Below, piece after piece: positions 27,791-36,530 of a stretch of 64,000 bases of DNA. The notes under the pieces are model-generated. The model did no database searches. It saw only the letters and a program-made list of their open reading frames with translations, and had not been told where the DNA came from. Where the stretch lies: contig NZ_FTLX01000002.1 of NCBI RefSeq assembly GCF_900156125.1, forward strand, positions 496,001-560,000, given 5' to 3'. Within the stretch, counting starts at the first letter, position 1, and every line of letters begins with the position of its first letter. Made by a program: the position numbers and the translations under genes. Origin of the DNA: Domibacillus enclensis. Its GTDB lineage: Bacteria; Bacillota; Bacilli; Bacillales; Domibacillaceae.

Positions 27791-27880
27791 TGACCGGTAA
27801 CCCTCATCATCTGACCGATAAAGCACTTTTTCCGGTCAGATAGATGTGTTTATCAGTCACTTCCTTTATTTTATCGGTCA
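27791..27880. repeat. Array of five phased decamers (array 2, word TGACCGRTAA)
   Basis: TGACCGGTAA (27791), TGACCGATAA (27812), TTTCCGGTCA (27829), TTATCAGTCA (27850) and TTATCGGTCA (27871). Spacings are 21, 17, 21 and 21 bp; the last three are in reverse orientation. The spacing and orientations are identical to those at 43015-43104. Confidence 0.8.
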
Positions 27881-28021
27881 AAATAGAAAAACGATTGTTC
27901 AATTTATATAGATAAGACAGATATTCTTTCAAAATGCTTTTTTCTATTTCGGGATGCATTGAAGTGGGTTTTCTTTGTCTTTTGGATCAGATCCTTTCCT
28001 TTTTTGATTTTCGGACGATGC

Positions 28022-28198
28022 TTTCCTCCCACCAGGGCGGCTGGCGCAGGACGAAGACTCGGGAGGGATCAGCGGGGCAGGTGAGCTAACTTTTGGAGCG
28101 AAGCGACAAAAGTTAGCTCACCGCCCGCCCCTCCGAACGCGAAGTCCTGCAGAAGCCGCTCGAACTGTGTTCGCTCAAGCGCAGTAACTTTGAAAAAG
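28022..28198 (+). repeat. Structured interspersed repeat, copy 1
   Basis: About 177 bp, G+C-rich. It shares long blocks with the reverse complement of 35917-36062: GGGCGGCTGGCGCAGGACG, GACTCGGGAGGGATCAGCGG and the end block CTTTGAAAAAG. The core is a perfect 16-bp stem, GGTGAGCTAACTTTTG / CAAAAGTTAGCTCACC (28080-28122). No reading frame is credible. The stretch 27890-28020 before it shows nothing I can name. Confidence 0.75.
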
Positions 28199-28245
28199 AG
28201 AAACTGTCACCTGGTTTTCATAGATACATTCTTATTTCAAGAGCA

Positions 28246-28282
28246 AAAGACCGTCTTCGATTCAGAGAAGATGGTTTTTTGT
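28246..28282 (+). terminator. Terminator-like hairpin before the DUF4003 gene
   Basis: GACCGTCTTC / GAAGATGGTT stem, then TTTTG. Resembles the hairpin at 27682, as if one terminator was duplicated around the repeats lying between them. Confidence 0.6.
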
Positions 28283-28337
28283 GGAACTTTTCAGGTTTAT
28301 TTTCGTAATGAAAAGAAACGACTTGGGAGGGTTCAAG

Positions 28338-29252
28338 ATGGATATAACGTTGTTGGAACGAAATGCAGAAGTGCTGCGCCAGACAGCGGGGAAGTGGGTT
28401 GACAAGCGGCTCGTTCTGCTGACAGCGGCCCAGTTTGCGGCCAGAAACGAGCTCATAAACGGACAAGAATATATGAATTTCTCTGTTAAATTAAAAAAAG
28501 CAGGCTCCTTCTTTTCACCGCTTCGCACCATCCATTTTCCAATGGCGGGACTGCTGCTGTCAAAGGAAGGCGATCCTGACGAAATGATCACACATTTACA
28601 GAAGCGATATGAAACACTTCGATCAGCCGGGCTTCGATCCTCTCCTTACACATATATTGCGGCATTTTTGCTGGATTCATCCACACACCCGGAGCGCATT
28701 AAAAACATTTATAATGAAATGAAGAGGTTCCACGTATTCTTAACCTCTAATGAAGACTATCCTGCCGCTGTTGTCATGGCCAACCGATCTGAAAGCGTGA
28801 CAGACCTCGTGGATGCGTCGGAAGCTTATTATCGTTTTTTCAACAACCATGGATTCTGGAAGGGAAATGATCTTCAGTTTTTAGCAAACATGCTGGCTGC
28901 CAATGGCCTGTATAACGAAAAAACGGCTGAAGCCGTGTTAAACGTGAAGCAGGAGTTTGAAAAAAACGGCTTGAAAATAAAAGGAATGCACTATCCTGCG
29001 GTTGGCATGATGGCTTTGTCCGACGATATCGAGGAATGTGTTCAAACGGCGCTTGCTCTGCGGCATTCTCCTGCACTCAAATGGTCAAAGGAGATGGCTG
29101 TTACTCTTGCTTCGATTTTCGCTTCACAGGCGATGATCGAATCAGCAGCCGGTTTAACCGCCGCTGTTCAGGCGATGATTCAGTCCCAGCAGGCCGTCCT
29201 GGCGGCATCCACTGCCAGTGCAGTAGCGGCGTCCTCTTCTACAGGCAGCTAA
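28338..29252 (+). CDS. DUF4003-family protein
   Basis: 304-residue mainly helical, soluble-looking protein that I place in the DUF4003 family: KAGSFFSPLRTIHFPMAGLL, a middle block SSPYTYIAAFLL with IKNIYNEMKRFHVFLTSNEDYPAAVVMA, and a small-residue-rich C-terminal helix. Family function is unknown to me. ATG 28338 follows TTGGGAGG; the longer frame from 28281 begins in a terminator-like hairpin and is rejected. Monocistronic; no clear promoter found, and no partner gene nearby. Confidence 0.7.
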   Translation: MDITLLERNAEVLRQTAGKWVDKRLVLLTAAQFAARNELINGQEYMNFSVKLKKAGSFFSPLRTIHFPMAGLLLSKEGDPDEMITHLQKRYETLRSAGLRSSPYTYIAAFLLDSSTHPERIKNIYNEMKRFHVFLTSNEDYPAAVVMANRSESVTDLVDASEAYYRFFNNHGFWKGNDLQFLANMLAANGLYNEKTAEAVLNVKQEFEKNGLKIKGMHYPAVGMMALSDDIEECVQTALALRHSPALKWSKEMAVTLASIFASQAMIESAAGLTAAVQAMIQSQQAVLAASTASAVAASSSTGS

Positions 29253-29280
29253 CCCTTTTTAATTTGAGCACGGTAAGGGG

Positions 29281-29309
29281 TTGACGTGAATTGTCAGAAC
29301 CGTTAAACT
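29281..29309 (+). promoter_or_regulatory. Possible promoter of the his operon
   Basis: TTGACG, 17 bp, TAAACT, just upstream of an inverted repeat at 29323-29346. Confidence 0.4.
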
Positions 29310-29322
29310 ACATTTAATAAAC

Positions 29323-29346
29323 CTTTAGTACATTAGCGAACTAAAG
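29323..29346. promoter_or_regulatory. Inverted repeat upstream of hisZ, candidate operator
   Basis: CTTTAGT, 10 nt, ACTAAAG: a perfect 7-bp dyad just downstream of the predicted -10 and 30 bp before hisZ. The TAGT/ACTA half-sites recall operators of the TrpR family, to which Firmicute histidine regulators (YerC/HisR) belong. This is inference. Confidence 0.45.
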
Positions 29347-29376
29347 TAAAATACAAACGATCGGGTGATAAAATAG

Positions 29377-30558
29377 ATGTCAAAGCTGTTAATGTTTGAA
29401 AAGCCGGTGGGGATGCGCGATACGCTTCCGCACATTTATGAAACGAAACGCAAGGTAAAAGAGGCAGCTGAGCGTGCAATGAGAAGCTGGGGCTACCGTT
29501 TCATCGAAACACCTGCACTTGAATATTACGAAACAGTGGGCGATGCGTCTGCGATTTTGGATCGCCAGCTGTTTAAGCTGCTTGACCAGCAGGGAAATAC
29601 ACTCGTATTGCGTCCGGATATGACGGCGCCTATTGCGCGGGTAGCAGCGGCGAAATTGCTTAAGGAGCGTGTACCGCTTCGTCTCGCGTATTCAGCGAGC
29701 GTCTACCGCGCTCAGCAGCGTGAAGGCGGACGGGCAGCTGAATTTGAACAAATCGGCGTTGAAATGATTGGAGATGACACGATCAGTGCGGACGCGGAAG
29801 TGATCGCTCTGCTTGTTTCTGTCATGAAGGAAGCGGGACTTGAGCGGTTTCAGCTGTCACTCGGCCATATTCGCTTCACAGACGAGCTATTCCGCCAAAT
29901 TCTCGGGACAGAAGATCGTGCCGAACAGCTGCGCCGCTTTTTATACGAAAAAAATTATGTCGGCTACCGTGAGCATGTGAAAAGCCTGGCGCTGTCATCG
30001 ATTGACAAGCAGCGGCTGCTTCAATTTTTAAATCTGTCAGGCGGCCTGGACTGTCTCGATGAAGCAGTGAAATTGATCGAAGGAACGGCAGGCATTGAAG
30101 CGCTGGATGAGTTAAAAACCGTCTACAGCCGCCTGCAGGAGTTCGGCGTTGATGAGTATGTGACGTTCGATCTGCCCCTTGTCAGCCATATGAGCTACTA
30201 CACGGGTCTTGTATTTGAAGTGTATGCTGATGGTGTCGGGGCGCCGGTTGGCAATGGTGGTCGCTACAATGACCTTCTTGAGAAGTTTGGACGTCCTGCG
30301 GGAGCAACAGGGTTTGGCCTTCGCGTGGATTTCTTATTGGAAGCACTGGAGCAGCTTGAAGAAGAAGCGGGTGTTCATTGTGTTTTATTCAGCAATGAGC
30401 GGCGCGTCGAAGCGATCCAGGAAGCGCAAAAACGCCGCGCAGCAGGAGAAGACGTTCTTCTTCAAGACGTGGCGGGTGTAGAAGATGTTGATACCTTTAC
30501 CCAAACGTGCAAAAGTGTGACGTTTTTTGTCGGTAAATCAACAGGGGGGACCGAATAA
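29377..30558 (+). CDS. hisZ: ATP phosphoribosyltransferase regulatory subunit HisZ
   Basis: 393-residue paralogue of histidyl-tRNA synthetase lacking the anticodon-binding domain. It forms an octamer with the short HisG and is required for activity and histidine feedback. The class II fold is visible: [10 protein letters not shown], then motif 2 [23 protein letters not shown] and [23 protein letters not shown]. First of eight his genes in the order of B. subtilis (hisZGDBHAFI); hisC and hisJ are not here. SD GGGTGA, ATG 29377; its stop overlaps the hisG ATG by one base. Confidence 0.95.
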   Translation: MSKLLMFEKPVGMRDTLPHIYETKRKVKEAAERAMRSWGYRFIETPALEYYETVGDASAILDRQLFKLLDQQGNTLVLRPDMTAPIARVAAAKLLKERVPLRLAYSASVYRAQQREGGRAAEFEQIGVEMIGDDTISADAEVIALLVSVMKEAGLERFQLSLGHIRFTDELFRQILGTEDRAEQLRRFLYEKNYVGYREHVKSLALSSIDKQRLLQFLNLSGGLDCLDEAVKLIEGTAGIEALDELKTVYSRLQEFGVDEYVTFDLPLVSHMSYYTGLVFEVYADGVGAPVGNGGRYNDLLEKFGRPAGATGFGLRVDFLLEALEQLEEEAGVHCVLFSNERRVEAIQEAQKRRAAGEDVLLQDVAGVEDVDTFTQTCKSVTFFVGKSTGGTE

Positions 30559-31196
30559 TGTCAATGCTAACAATTGCGATGCCGAAAGGCCGGATTTTTG
30601 AAGAAGCGGCAGCGCTCATGCGGGAAGCCGGCTACAAGCTTCCTCTTGAGCTGGACGAGTCGCGCAAACTGATTATTGAAGTACCGGAAGAAAACATGCG
30701 CTTTTTCCTAGCGAAGCCGATGGATGTTGCCACTTATGTTGAGCACGGTGTTGCTGATGTCGGCATTGCCGGCAAGGATGTGTTACTGGAAGAAGAACGC
30801 GATGTGTACGAGCTGCTTGATTTGAAAATCAGTCCTTGCTACCTCGCCGTGGCAGGGCTTCCGGATACATCTTTAAATGAAGTAGCGCCGAAAATTGCGA
30901 CGAAATATCCAACTGTTGCATCTGCATATTTCCGTGAAATAGGCGAGCAGGTGGAAATCATTAAGCTGAATGGTTCCATTGAGCTGGCGCCGTTAATCGG
31001 CTTGTCAGACCGAATCGTGGATATTGTGTCAACGGGTCAAACGCTTCGTGAAAACGGGCTTGTTGAATACGAAACGATTGTAGAGATCACGTCACGCCTC
31101 GTTGTGAATCCTGTGAGCTACCGGATGAAAAACAAGGAGATTTCAACGTTCGTCAGCCGTTTAACCGAGACGATTGAAGAAAAGGCGGTGCAATAA
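30558..31196 (+). CDS. hisG: ATP phosphoribosyltransferase catalytic subunit HisG (short form)
   Basis: 212-residue short-form HisG, which joins ATP and PRPP in the first, committed step of histidine synthesis. It lacks the C-terminal regulatory domain of long HisG and so needs HisZ, encoded directly upstream with a 1-bp overlap (TAATG). Visible: [11 protein letters not shown] at the start, [14 protein letters not shown]-type loop and the PRPP-binding [18 protein letters not shown]. Cytoplasmic. Confidence 0.96.
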   Translation: MSMLTIAMPKGRIFEEAAALMREAGYKLPLELDESRKLIIEVPEENMRFFLAKPMDVATYVEHGVADVGIAGKDVLLEEERDVYELLDLKISPCYLAVAGLPDTSLNEVAPKIATKYPTVASAYFREIGEQVEIIKLNGSIELAPLIGLSDRIVDIVSTGQTLRENGLVEYETIVEITSRLVVNPVSYRMKNKEISTFVSRLTETIEEKAVQ

Positions 31197-31199
31197 GCG

Positions 31200-32468
31200 A
31201 TGATCAAAATCGAACAAGTAACAACAGGACTTTCTATTAAACGTTCGGTTGATGCCGGCACAGACGAGCAGCAGCGCATCGTACGGGATATCGTCCAGGA
31301 CGTTCGTCATAACGGAGACCGGGCACTTTTCGCGTATACCGAAAAGTTCGATGGCGCGAAATTGTACAGCTTAAAGGTGACGCAGGAAGAAATCAATGAA
31401 GCGTACGAAGCGCTTGATGACCAGATGATTAAAATCATTCGCGAAGCCGCACAGAACATCGCGGACTTTCATGCAAAGCAAAAGCGTGAAACGTGGCTGT
31501 ATACAAATGCAGACGGCTCTGTTTTCGGCCAGAAGATGACGCCGCTTGATTCAGCCGGTGTATACGTGCCGGGCGGAACCGCTGCATATCCTTCTTCTGT
31601 TTTAATGAATGTCATGCCAGCTAAAACGGCAGGCGTGGAGCGCATTGTGATGGTTTCTCCTCCTGGAAAAGACGGGCGGCTGCCGGCTGGCGTGCTGGTC
31701 GCCGCAGACATTGCAGGTGTGAAGGACATTTTTAAAGTGGGCGGTGCACAGGCAGTGGCGGCGCTTGCCTACGGGACGGAATCGATCAAAGCAGTGGACA
31801 AAATTACCGGGCCGGGCAACATCTTTGTCGCGCTGGCGAAAAGAGACGTGTTCGGTGATGTGGACATTGATATGATTGCCGGTCCGAGTGAAATTGCCGT
31901 TCTGGCAGATGAAACAGCTTCTGCAAAAGAAGTGGCGGCTGATATGCTGTCCCAGGCTGAGCATGATACGCGCGCGTCAGCCGTTTTAGTGACTACGTCT
32001 GAAAGCCTGGCACAGGGTGTTGCGGATGAGATTGAAAAGCAGCTTGCAACATTGCCAAGAGCGGACATTGCACGTCCATCGATTGAACAGCACGGAGCGA
32101 TTTATATTGCTTCCTCAATGAAAGAAGCGATTCAAACGATTAATGAGATCGCACCGGAGCACCTTGAAGTGATAACTGAAAATGCGCTTGACTATGTAAA
32201 AGACATTAAGCATGCCGGCGCCATTTTTGTCGGACGTTTTTCATCAGAGCCGGTAGGCGATTATTTCGCCGGACCGAACCACGTGCTGCCGACAAACGGA
32301 ACAGCCCGGTTTTCTAGTCCTTTAAGCGTCGATGACTTTATGAAAAAATCAAGCATCATTATGTACAGCAAGGAATCGTTTGACAAGCACGGGGCGAAAA
32401 TCGCTGCTTTCGCACGGCTTGAAGGATTAGAAGGACATGCCCGCGCCATTGAAGCGCGTAACGAATAA
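31200..32468 (+). CDS. hisD: Histidinol dehydrogenase
   Basis: 422-residue zinc enzyme that oxidises L-histidinol to histidine in two NAD-dependent steps, the end of the pathway. Characteristic blocks: PGGTAAYPSSVLMNVMPAKTAGV, the signature IDMIAGPSEIAVLADETA, LSQAEHDTRA with metal ligands, and AGAIFVGRFSSEPVGDYFAGPNHVLPT. ATG 31200 follows hisG by 3 nt; hisB follows after 18 nt. Confidence 0.97.
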   Translation: MIKIEQVTTGLSIKRSVDAGTDEQQRIVRDIVQDVRHNGDRALFAYTEKFDGAKLYSLKVTQEEINEAYEALDDQMIKIIREAAQNIADFHAKQKRETWLYTNADGSVFGQKMTPLDSAGVYVPGGTAAYPSSVLMNVMPAKTAGVERIVMVSPPGKDGRLPAGVLVAADIAGVKDIFKVGGAQAVAALAYGTESIKAVDKITGPGNIFVALAKRDVFGDVDIDMIAGPSEIAVLADETASAKEVAADMLSQAEHDTRASAVLVTTSESLAQGVADEIEKQLATLPRADIARPSIEQHGAIYIASSMKEAIQTINEIAPEHLEVITENALDYVKDIKHAGAIFVGRFSSEPVGDYFAGPNHVLPTNGTARFSSPLSVDDFMKKSSIIMYSKESFDKHGAKIAAFARLEGLEGHARAIEARNE

Positions 32469-32486
32469 AGAGAGAAGGCGGAGAAA

Positions 32487-33080
32487 ATGGGAAATCGGAA
32501 TGCGGAACTGAAACGCTATACAGGTGAAACAAAAATTGATTTAGCCTTTGAAGTGGACGGCGAAGGAAAATCGGATATTCAAACAGGCGTCCCGTTTATG
32601 GACCATATGCTGGATTTGTTTACACGCCACGGTCATTTTGATTTGACGGTGAAGGCGGATGGCGATGTGGAGGTAGATGATCATCATACAACAGAGGACA
32701 TTGGCATCGTGCTTGGCATGGCGCTGAAGGAAGCGCTTGGCGACAAAAAAGGCATTAAGCGCTACGGAAATTTTTTCGTCCCAATGGATGACACGCTTGC
32801 GCAGGTGGTCGTCGATTTAAGCAACCGGCCGCATTTTGAAATTCGCGGAGCTGATTTTCCATCTCAAAAGGTCGGCACATTTGATACCGAGCTTGTGCAT
32901 GAATTTTTATGGAAATTTGCGCTGGAAGCACGAATGAATCTTCATGTCATTATCCACTACGGAACAAATACGCATCATATGATTGAAGCGGTCTTTAAAG
33001 CGATGGCGCGTGCGATTGACGAAGCGGTGACGATTGACCCGCGTGTGAAAGGCGTACCGTCAACGAAAGGGATGTTGTAA
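32487..33080 (+). CDS. hisB: Imidazoleglycerol-phosphate dehydratase
   Basis: 197-residue manganese enzyme that dehydrates imidazoleglycerol phosphate to imidazoleacetol phosphate. It is the monofunctional type without a phosphatase domain. The metal-binding histidine clusters VDDHHTTEDIGI and HHMIEAVFKAMARAID are present, with GVPFMDHMLDLFTRHG near the N-terminus. SD AAGGCGGAG, ATG 32487; hisH begins at the next base after its stop. Confidence 0.97.
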   Translation: MGNRNAELKRYTGETKIDLAFEVDGEGKSDIQTGVPFMDHMLDLFTRHGHFDLTVKADGDVEVDDHHTTEDIGIVLGMALKEALGDKKGIKRYGNFFVPMDDTLAQVVVDLSNRPHFEIRGADFPSQKVGTFDTELVHEFLWKFALEARMNLHVIIHYGTNTHHMIEAVFKAMARAIDEAVTIDPRVKGVPSTKGML

Positions 33081-33719
33081 ATGATCGGCATTATTGATTA
33101 TGGCATGGGCAACCTGTTCAGTGTATCAAAGGCACTGGAGCGGATTGGCGTCCCGTATATAATCAGCGATTCCCCGGAAGAGCTGAACAAAACAAAAGGG
33201 GTTATTTTGCCCGGTGTAGGTGCCTTTAAAGATGCGATGGCCCGGCTTCAGGAAAAAGAACTGGACCAGTTTATTCATCAATATGTCGACAGCGGACGCC
33301 CGCTTTTGGGCATTTGCCTCGGCATGCAGCTTCTGTTTGAAGAAAGCGAAGAAAACGGACGCTTTCAAGGGCTGGGACTGCTGAAGGGACGGATTGTACG
33401 CATTCCGGACCGTGATCAAAACGGAGAACGCCTGAAGGTGCCGCACATGGGCTGGAACAAGCTTCATTTCCATCAGGAGGCACCGGTTCTTCATGACATT
33501 CAGGACGGCTATGTGTACTTTGTACATTCTTATTATGCGGACGGCATCGATGAACAAGCGCTGCTCGCGAGTGCGGAATATGGGGTGCAGGTACCGGCTG
33601 TTGTCGGGCAGGGAAATGTATCCGGTATGCAGTTTCACCCGGAAAAAAGCAGCGCAACCGGCATGCAGCTGTTAACGAATTTTGCGAAAGCGATGGAACG
33701 ATCGGAGGAACTACTATGA
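33081..33719 (+). CDS. hisH: Imidazole glycerol phosphate synthase, glutaminase subunit HisH
   Basis: 212-residue class I glutamine amidotransferase. It supplies ammonia through a tunnel to HisF. The nucleophile elbow [11 protein letters not shown] has the catalytic Cys, and [10 protein letters not shown] holds the His and Glu of the triad. It overlaps hisA by 4 bp (ATGA), so expression is coupled. Confidence 0.96.
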   Translation: MIGIIDYGMGNLFSVSKALERIGVPYIISDSPEELNKTKGVILPGVGAFKDAMARLQEKELDQFIHQYVDSGRPLLGICLGMQLLFEESEENGRFQGLGLLKGRIVRIPDRDQNGERLKVPHMGWNKLHFHQEAPVLHDIQDGYVYFVHSYYADGIDEQALLASAEYGVQVPAVVGQGNVSGMQFHPEKSSATGMQLLTNFAKAMERSEELL

Positions 33720-34447
33720 GTTTTGTTATTTACCCGGCAATCGACATGCGCGGCGGCAAGTGTGTCCGCCTCGTGCAGGGCGATTATGATCAGGAAACTG
33801 TATACGGCGACTCACCGTTTGATATGGCGAAATCGTTTGTGGAGCAGGGTGCCGAATGGATTCATATGGTTGATTTAGATGGAGCAAAGGATGGCCAGCG
33901 CGTAAACGATACATTTGTCATTGAAGCAGCACAAAAGCTTAACGCCAAAGTACAGATCGGCGGCGGCATCCGCACAGAAGAAGACGTCCTTCATTATTTG
34001 AATAATGGCGTAGACCGTGTCATTATCGGAAGCCTTGCGGTAAAAGAGCCGGACCTTGTGAAAGAATGGCTTCGTACATATGGAGATAAAATCGCGATTG
34101 GCCTCGATGCAAAGGACGGCTTCGTCGCGACACACGGCTGGCTGGAAACATCCAGTGTTAAAGCGGTTGACCTGGCAAAAGAATTTGCTGAAGCGGGCGC
34201 TGAGACCTTTATTTTCACAGACATTGCGAACGATGGCATGCTGTCGGGACCGAATACAGAAGCAACAGCTGAACTGGCGCGTGAAACGGGCAAAAGCGTG
34301 ATTGCATCAGGCGGCGTCAGCTCACTGGATGATCTGCGCGCGTTGGCGGCCTTTAAGAAAGAGGGCTTGTCAGGCGCTATTTGCGGAAAGTCGATTTATA
34401 CAGGCCGTTTTACAGTGAAGGAAGCGCTCGAGGTGGCTGGCGAATGA
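33716..34447 (+). CDS. hisA: Phosphoribosylformimino-AICAR ribonucleotide isomerase HisA
   Basis: 243-residue TIM-barrel isomerase (ProFAR to PRFAR) with the half-barrel repeats typical of HisA/His[18 protein letters not shown] with catalytic D8-type residue, [13 protein letters not shown], the second Asp in [16 protein letters not shown], and [13 protein letters not shown]. Overlaps both hisH and hisF by 4 bp. Confidence 0.96.
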   Translation: MSFVIYPAIDMRGGKCVRLVQGDYDQETVYGDSPFDMAKSFVEQGAEWIHMVDLDGAKDGQRVNDTFVIEAAQKLNAKVQIGGGIRTEEDVLHYLNNGVDRVIIGSLAVKEPDLVKEWLRTYGDKIAIGLDAKDGFVATHGWLETSSVKAVDLAKEFAEAGAETFIFTDIANDGMLSGPNTEATAELARETGKSVIASGGVSSLDDLRALAAFKKEGLSGAICGKSIYTGRFTVKEALEVAGE

Positions 34448-35202
34448 TGACGAAACGGATCATCCCATGCCTTGATGTAAAGGAAGGACGCGTTGTAAAA
34501 GGCGTTCAGTTTGTCGAGCTTCGCGATGCCGGTGATCCGGTCGAGCTTGCTCGTGTGTATGATGAGCAGGGTGCAGATGAACTTGTTTTCCTCGATATTT
34601 CAGCGTCAGTAGAAGGGCGCAAAACGATGGTCGATGTTGTGCAGGCGGTGGCATCGGAGCTGGCGATTCCATTTACTGTCGGCGGCGGCATTAACGCACT
34701 CGACGACATGAAACGGATTTTACGTGCGGGCGCGGATAAAGTATCATTAAACACAGCGGCTGTAAACAATCCGGCTTTAATTAATGAAGGTGCCGCGTTT
34801 TTCGGCTCGCAGTGTATTGTCATTGCGATTGACGCCAAGTATGATGAATCGATCGGTACGTGGCGCGTGTATACGCACGGCGGCCGGACACCGACAGAAC
34901 GTACTGTGCTGGACTGGGCCGAGGAAGCAGTGGAGCGGGGCGCCGGCGAAATTTTGCTGACGAGCATGGATGAAGACGGCAGCAAAGCAGGGTTCGATCT
35001 TGCGCTGACCAAAGCAGTTGGTGATGCCGTATCGGTTCCGGTGATCGCCTCAGGCGGTGCCGGGAACGCACAGCACTTTTTGGATGTGTTTACAGAAGCA
35101 AAGGCTGATGCAGCGCTTGCGGCTTCTATTTTCCACTATAAAGAAACAGGCGTTGGAGAAGTCAAACAATTTTTGCGAAATGCAGAGGTGAATGTCCGAT
35201 GA
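34444..35202 (+). CDS. hisF: Imidazole glycerol phosphate synthase cyclase subunit HisF
   Basis: 252-residue TIM barrel that uses ammonia from HisH to turn PRFAR into imidazole glycerol phosphate and AICAR. Catalytic Asp residues are in [15 protein letters not shown] and [25 protein letters not shown] and [13 protein letters not shown] bind phosphate. The start is ATG 34444, overlapping the hisA stop (ATGA) with AGGTGG 7 nt upstream; ATG 34447 is an alternative. Confidence 0.96.
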   Translation: MMTKRIIPCLDVKEGRVVKGVQFVELRDAGDPVELARVYDEQGADELVFLDISASVEGRKTMVDVVQAVASELAIPFTVGGGINALDDMKRILRAGADKVSLNTAAVNNPALINEGAAFFGSQCIVIAIDAKYDESIGTWRVYTHGGRTPTERTVLDWAEEAVERGAGEILLTSMDEDGSKAGFDLALTKAVGDAVSVPVIASGGAGNAQHFLDVFTEAKADAALAASIFHYKETGVGEVKQFLRNAEVNVR

Positions 35203-35828
35203 TGGACGAAGTGAAATTTGATGAAAAAGGGCTCGTCCCTGCGATCGTGCAGGATGCAACAACGTATGAAGTGCTGACACTTGCATATATGAATAAAGAC
35301 TCTCTTCAAAAAACGATGGAAACGGGCGAAACGTGGTTCTGGAGCCGTTCGCGACAAGAGCTGTGGAACAAGGGCGCGACAAGCGGAAACACGCAAAAAG
35401 TGGTGTCTATGCAGTTTGACTGCGATAAGGACGCGATTGTCGTAAAAGTGGAACCAGCTGGACCTGCCTGCCATAAAGGCACGACAAGCTGCTTTGAAGC
35501 CCCTTTTTACGGAGATGACAATGTCTCTCTTCCATACTCCATTTTGCAGCAGCTGGAGCAGGTGATCGCAGACCGCGAGAAAAACCGTCCGGAAGGCGCG
35601 TATACGACGTACTTGTTTGAAAAAGGCGTCGATAAGATTTTAAAGAAGGTCGGGGAAGAAGCAGCCGAGGTTATTATTGCGGCCAAAAACCGCGACAAGG
35701 AAGAATTGCAATGGGAAGCAGCGGACTTGCTGTACCACTTGCTCGTTCTGCTTCGTGAGCAGGACCTGGCACTCGACGACGTCCTATCCGTCCTCGCCCG
35801 CCGCCACGAAGGCAAAGATAAAGAATAA
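35199..35828 (+). CDS. hisI: Bifunctional phosphoribosyl-AMP cyclohydrolase / phosphoribosyl-ATP pyrophosphatase HisIE
   Basis: 209-residue fusion of HisI and HisE, steps 3 and 2 of the pathway. The N-terminal cyclohydrolase (1-115) has [18 protein letters not shown] and the zinc-site segment [17 protein letters not shown]. The C-terminal pyrophosphatase (120-209) has [16 protein letters not shown] and [12 protein letters not shown] with its acidic Mg2+ ligands. Overlaps hisF by 4 bp and ends the operon at a strong terminator. Confidence 0.96.
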   Translation: MMDEVKFDEKGLVPAIVQDATTYEVLTLAYMNKDSLQKTMETGETWFWSRSRQELWNKGATSGNTQKVVSMQFDCDKDAIVVKVEPAGPACHKGTTSCFEAPFYGDDNVSLPYSILQQLEQVIADREKNRPEGAYTTYLFEKGVDKILKKVGEEAAEVIIAAKNRDKEELQWEAADLLYHLLVLLREQDLALDDVLSVLARRHEGKDKE

Positions 35829-35838
35829 CAGCTTGAAA

Positions 35839-35871
35839 GAAAAGCCGGTCTTGTCCAAGACCGGCTTTTCA
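35839..35871 (+). terminator. Terminator of the his operon
   Basis: Perfect 14-bp stem AAAAGCCGGTCTTG/CAAGACCGGCTTTT with a 2-nt loop as written (real loop larger), ending in TTTTC. Confidence 0.85.
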
Positions 35872-35916
35872 TGATGTTAAAAAAGAATTTGTCAGTGAAA
35901 AACAGGTGAAAATCCA

Positions 35917-36062
35917 CTTTTTCAAAGCTACCGTGCTTGCACGAGCAAAGTCCGGGCGGTGAGCTAACTTTTGGAGCACGACGCTCCAAAAGTGGATCTC
36001 ACCTTCCCCGCTGATCCCTCCCGAGTCTCCGTCCTGCGCCAGCCGCCCTTAGTGTGGAGGAC
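35917..36062 (-). repeat. Structured interspersed repeat, copy 2 (inverted, internal deletion)
   Basis: Reverse-complement relative of 28022-28198, lacking about 30 nt on the CTTTGAAAAAG side. The core hairpin GGTGAG..CTCACC (35958-36003) differs in the lower stem but extends at the top (GGAGC/GCTCC), so base pairing is partly kept while sequence differs. Confidence 0.7.
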
Positions 36063-36165
36063 AAGCAGCTGGTAGAACCTAAAATTAAGCTTTCTAAATG
36101 CGAAACAACAAACCACTCTCAATTATTCGTGTGAAAAAAGAAAAGGGTCTTCTTATATAACCACT

Positions 36166-36450
36166 TGTTAGACATTGAAAACAAGCCGTTCTCAAGCTTT
36201 ATATCCTCCCTGTTTTATCAGAACCGCAACGGGCGCAGGGGGGCCGGCGGAGACTTCCATGTGACGAGCGGACAGGCTGAAACAGCCACGCACTTTGGGC
36301 TGGTTCAGCGTTCGCCACATAGAAAAGCGGAGCCGGCAGCCCGGAGCCCCTGTGTGTGCTTTTCCAGAAAAAAGAAGAATCAAGGCTTTCAGTTACCAGA
36401 TCGTACGAATTCAAGGGCTGACCTCCCTGTTATGCTTCAGCCTTTTTTTG
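36166..36450 (+). ncRNA. Candidate structured non-coding RNA or decayed repeat
   Basis: A non-coding stretch of about 285 nt that ends in a convincing terminator (GGGCTGA...TCAGCC then seven T, 36415-36449). Inside are GCTGAAACAGCC / GGCTGGTTCAGC (36270-36310) and GAAAAGC / GCTTTTC stems. A weak promoter-like pair GTGAAA-17-TATATA ends at 36159. The overlapping frame on this strand has no SD and no protein-like composition. I match it to no RNA family; it could also be a remnant of a third repeat type. Confidence 0.3.
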
Positions 36451-36530
36451 TATTCAAATGCGCCTACTTTTCTCAACGTACGTATGATATACTACATAAG
36501 TTAATCATATAGAACGTACGGAGGATTTTC

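Noticed and set aside
29253-29376. T-box or His-leader attenuator before hisZ
   Set aside because: The space is too short and has no TGGNACCGCG-type antiterminator, no terminator and no run of His codons.
36165-36512. 115-codon open frame on the + strand before yvcD
   Set aside because: No ribosome binding site, biased composition, runs through a terminator and into the yvcD promoter; no resemblance to a protein family.
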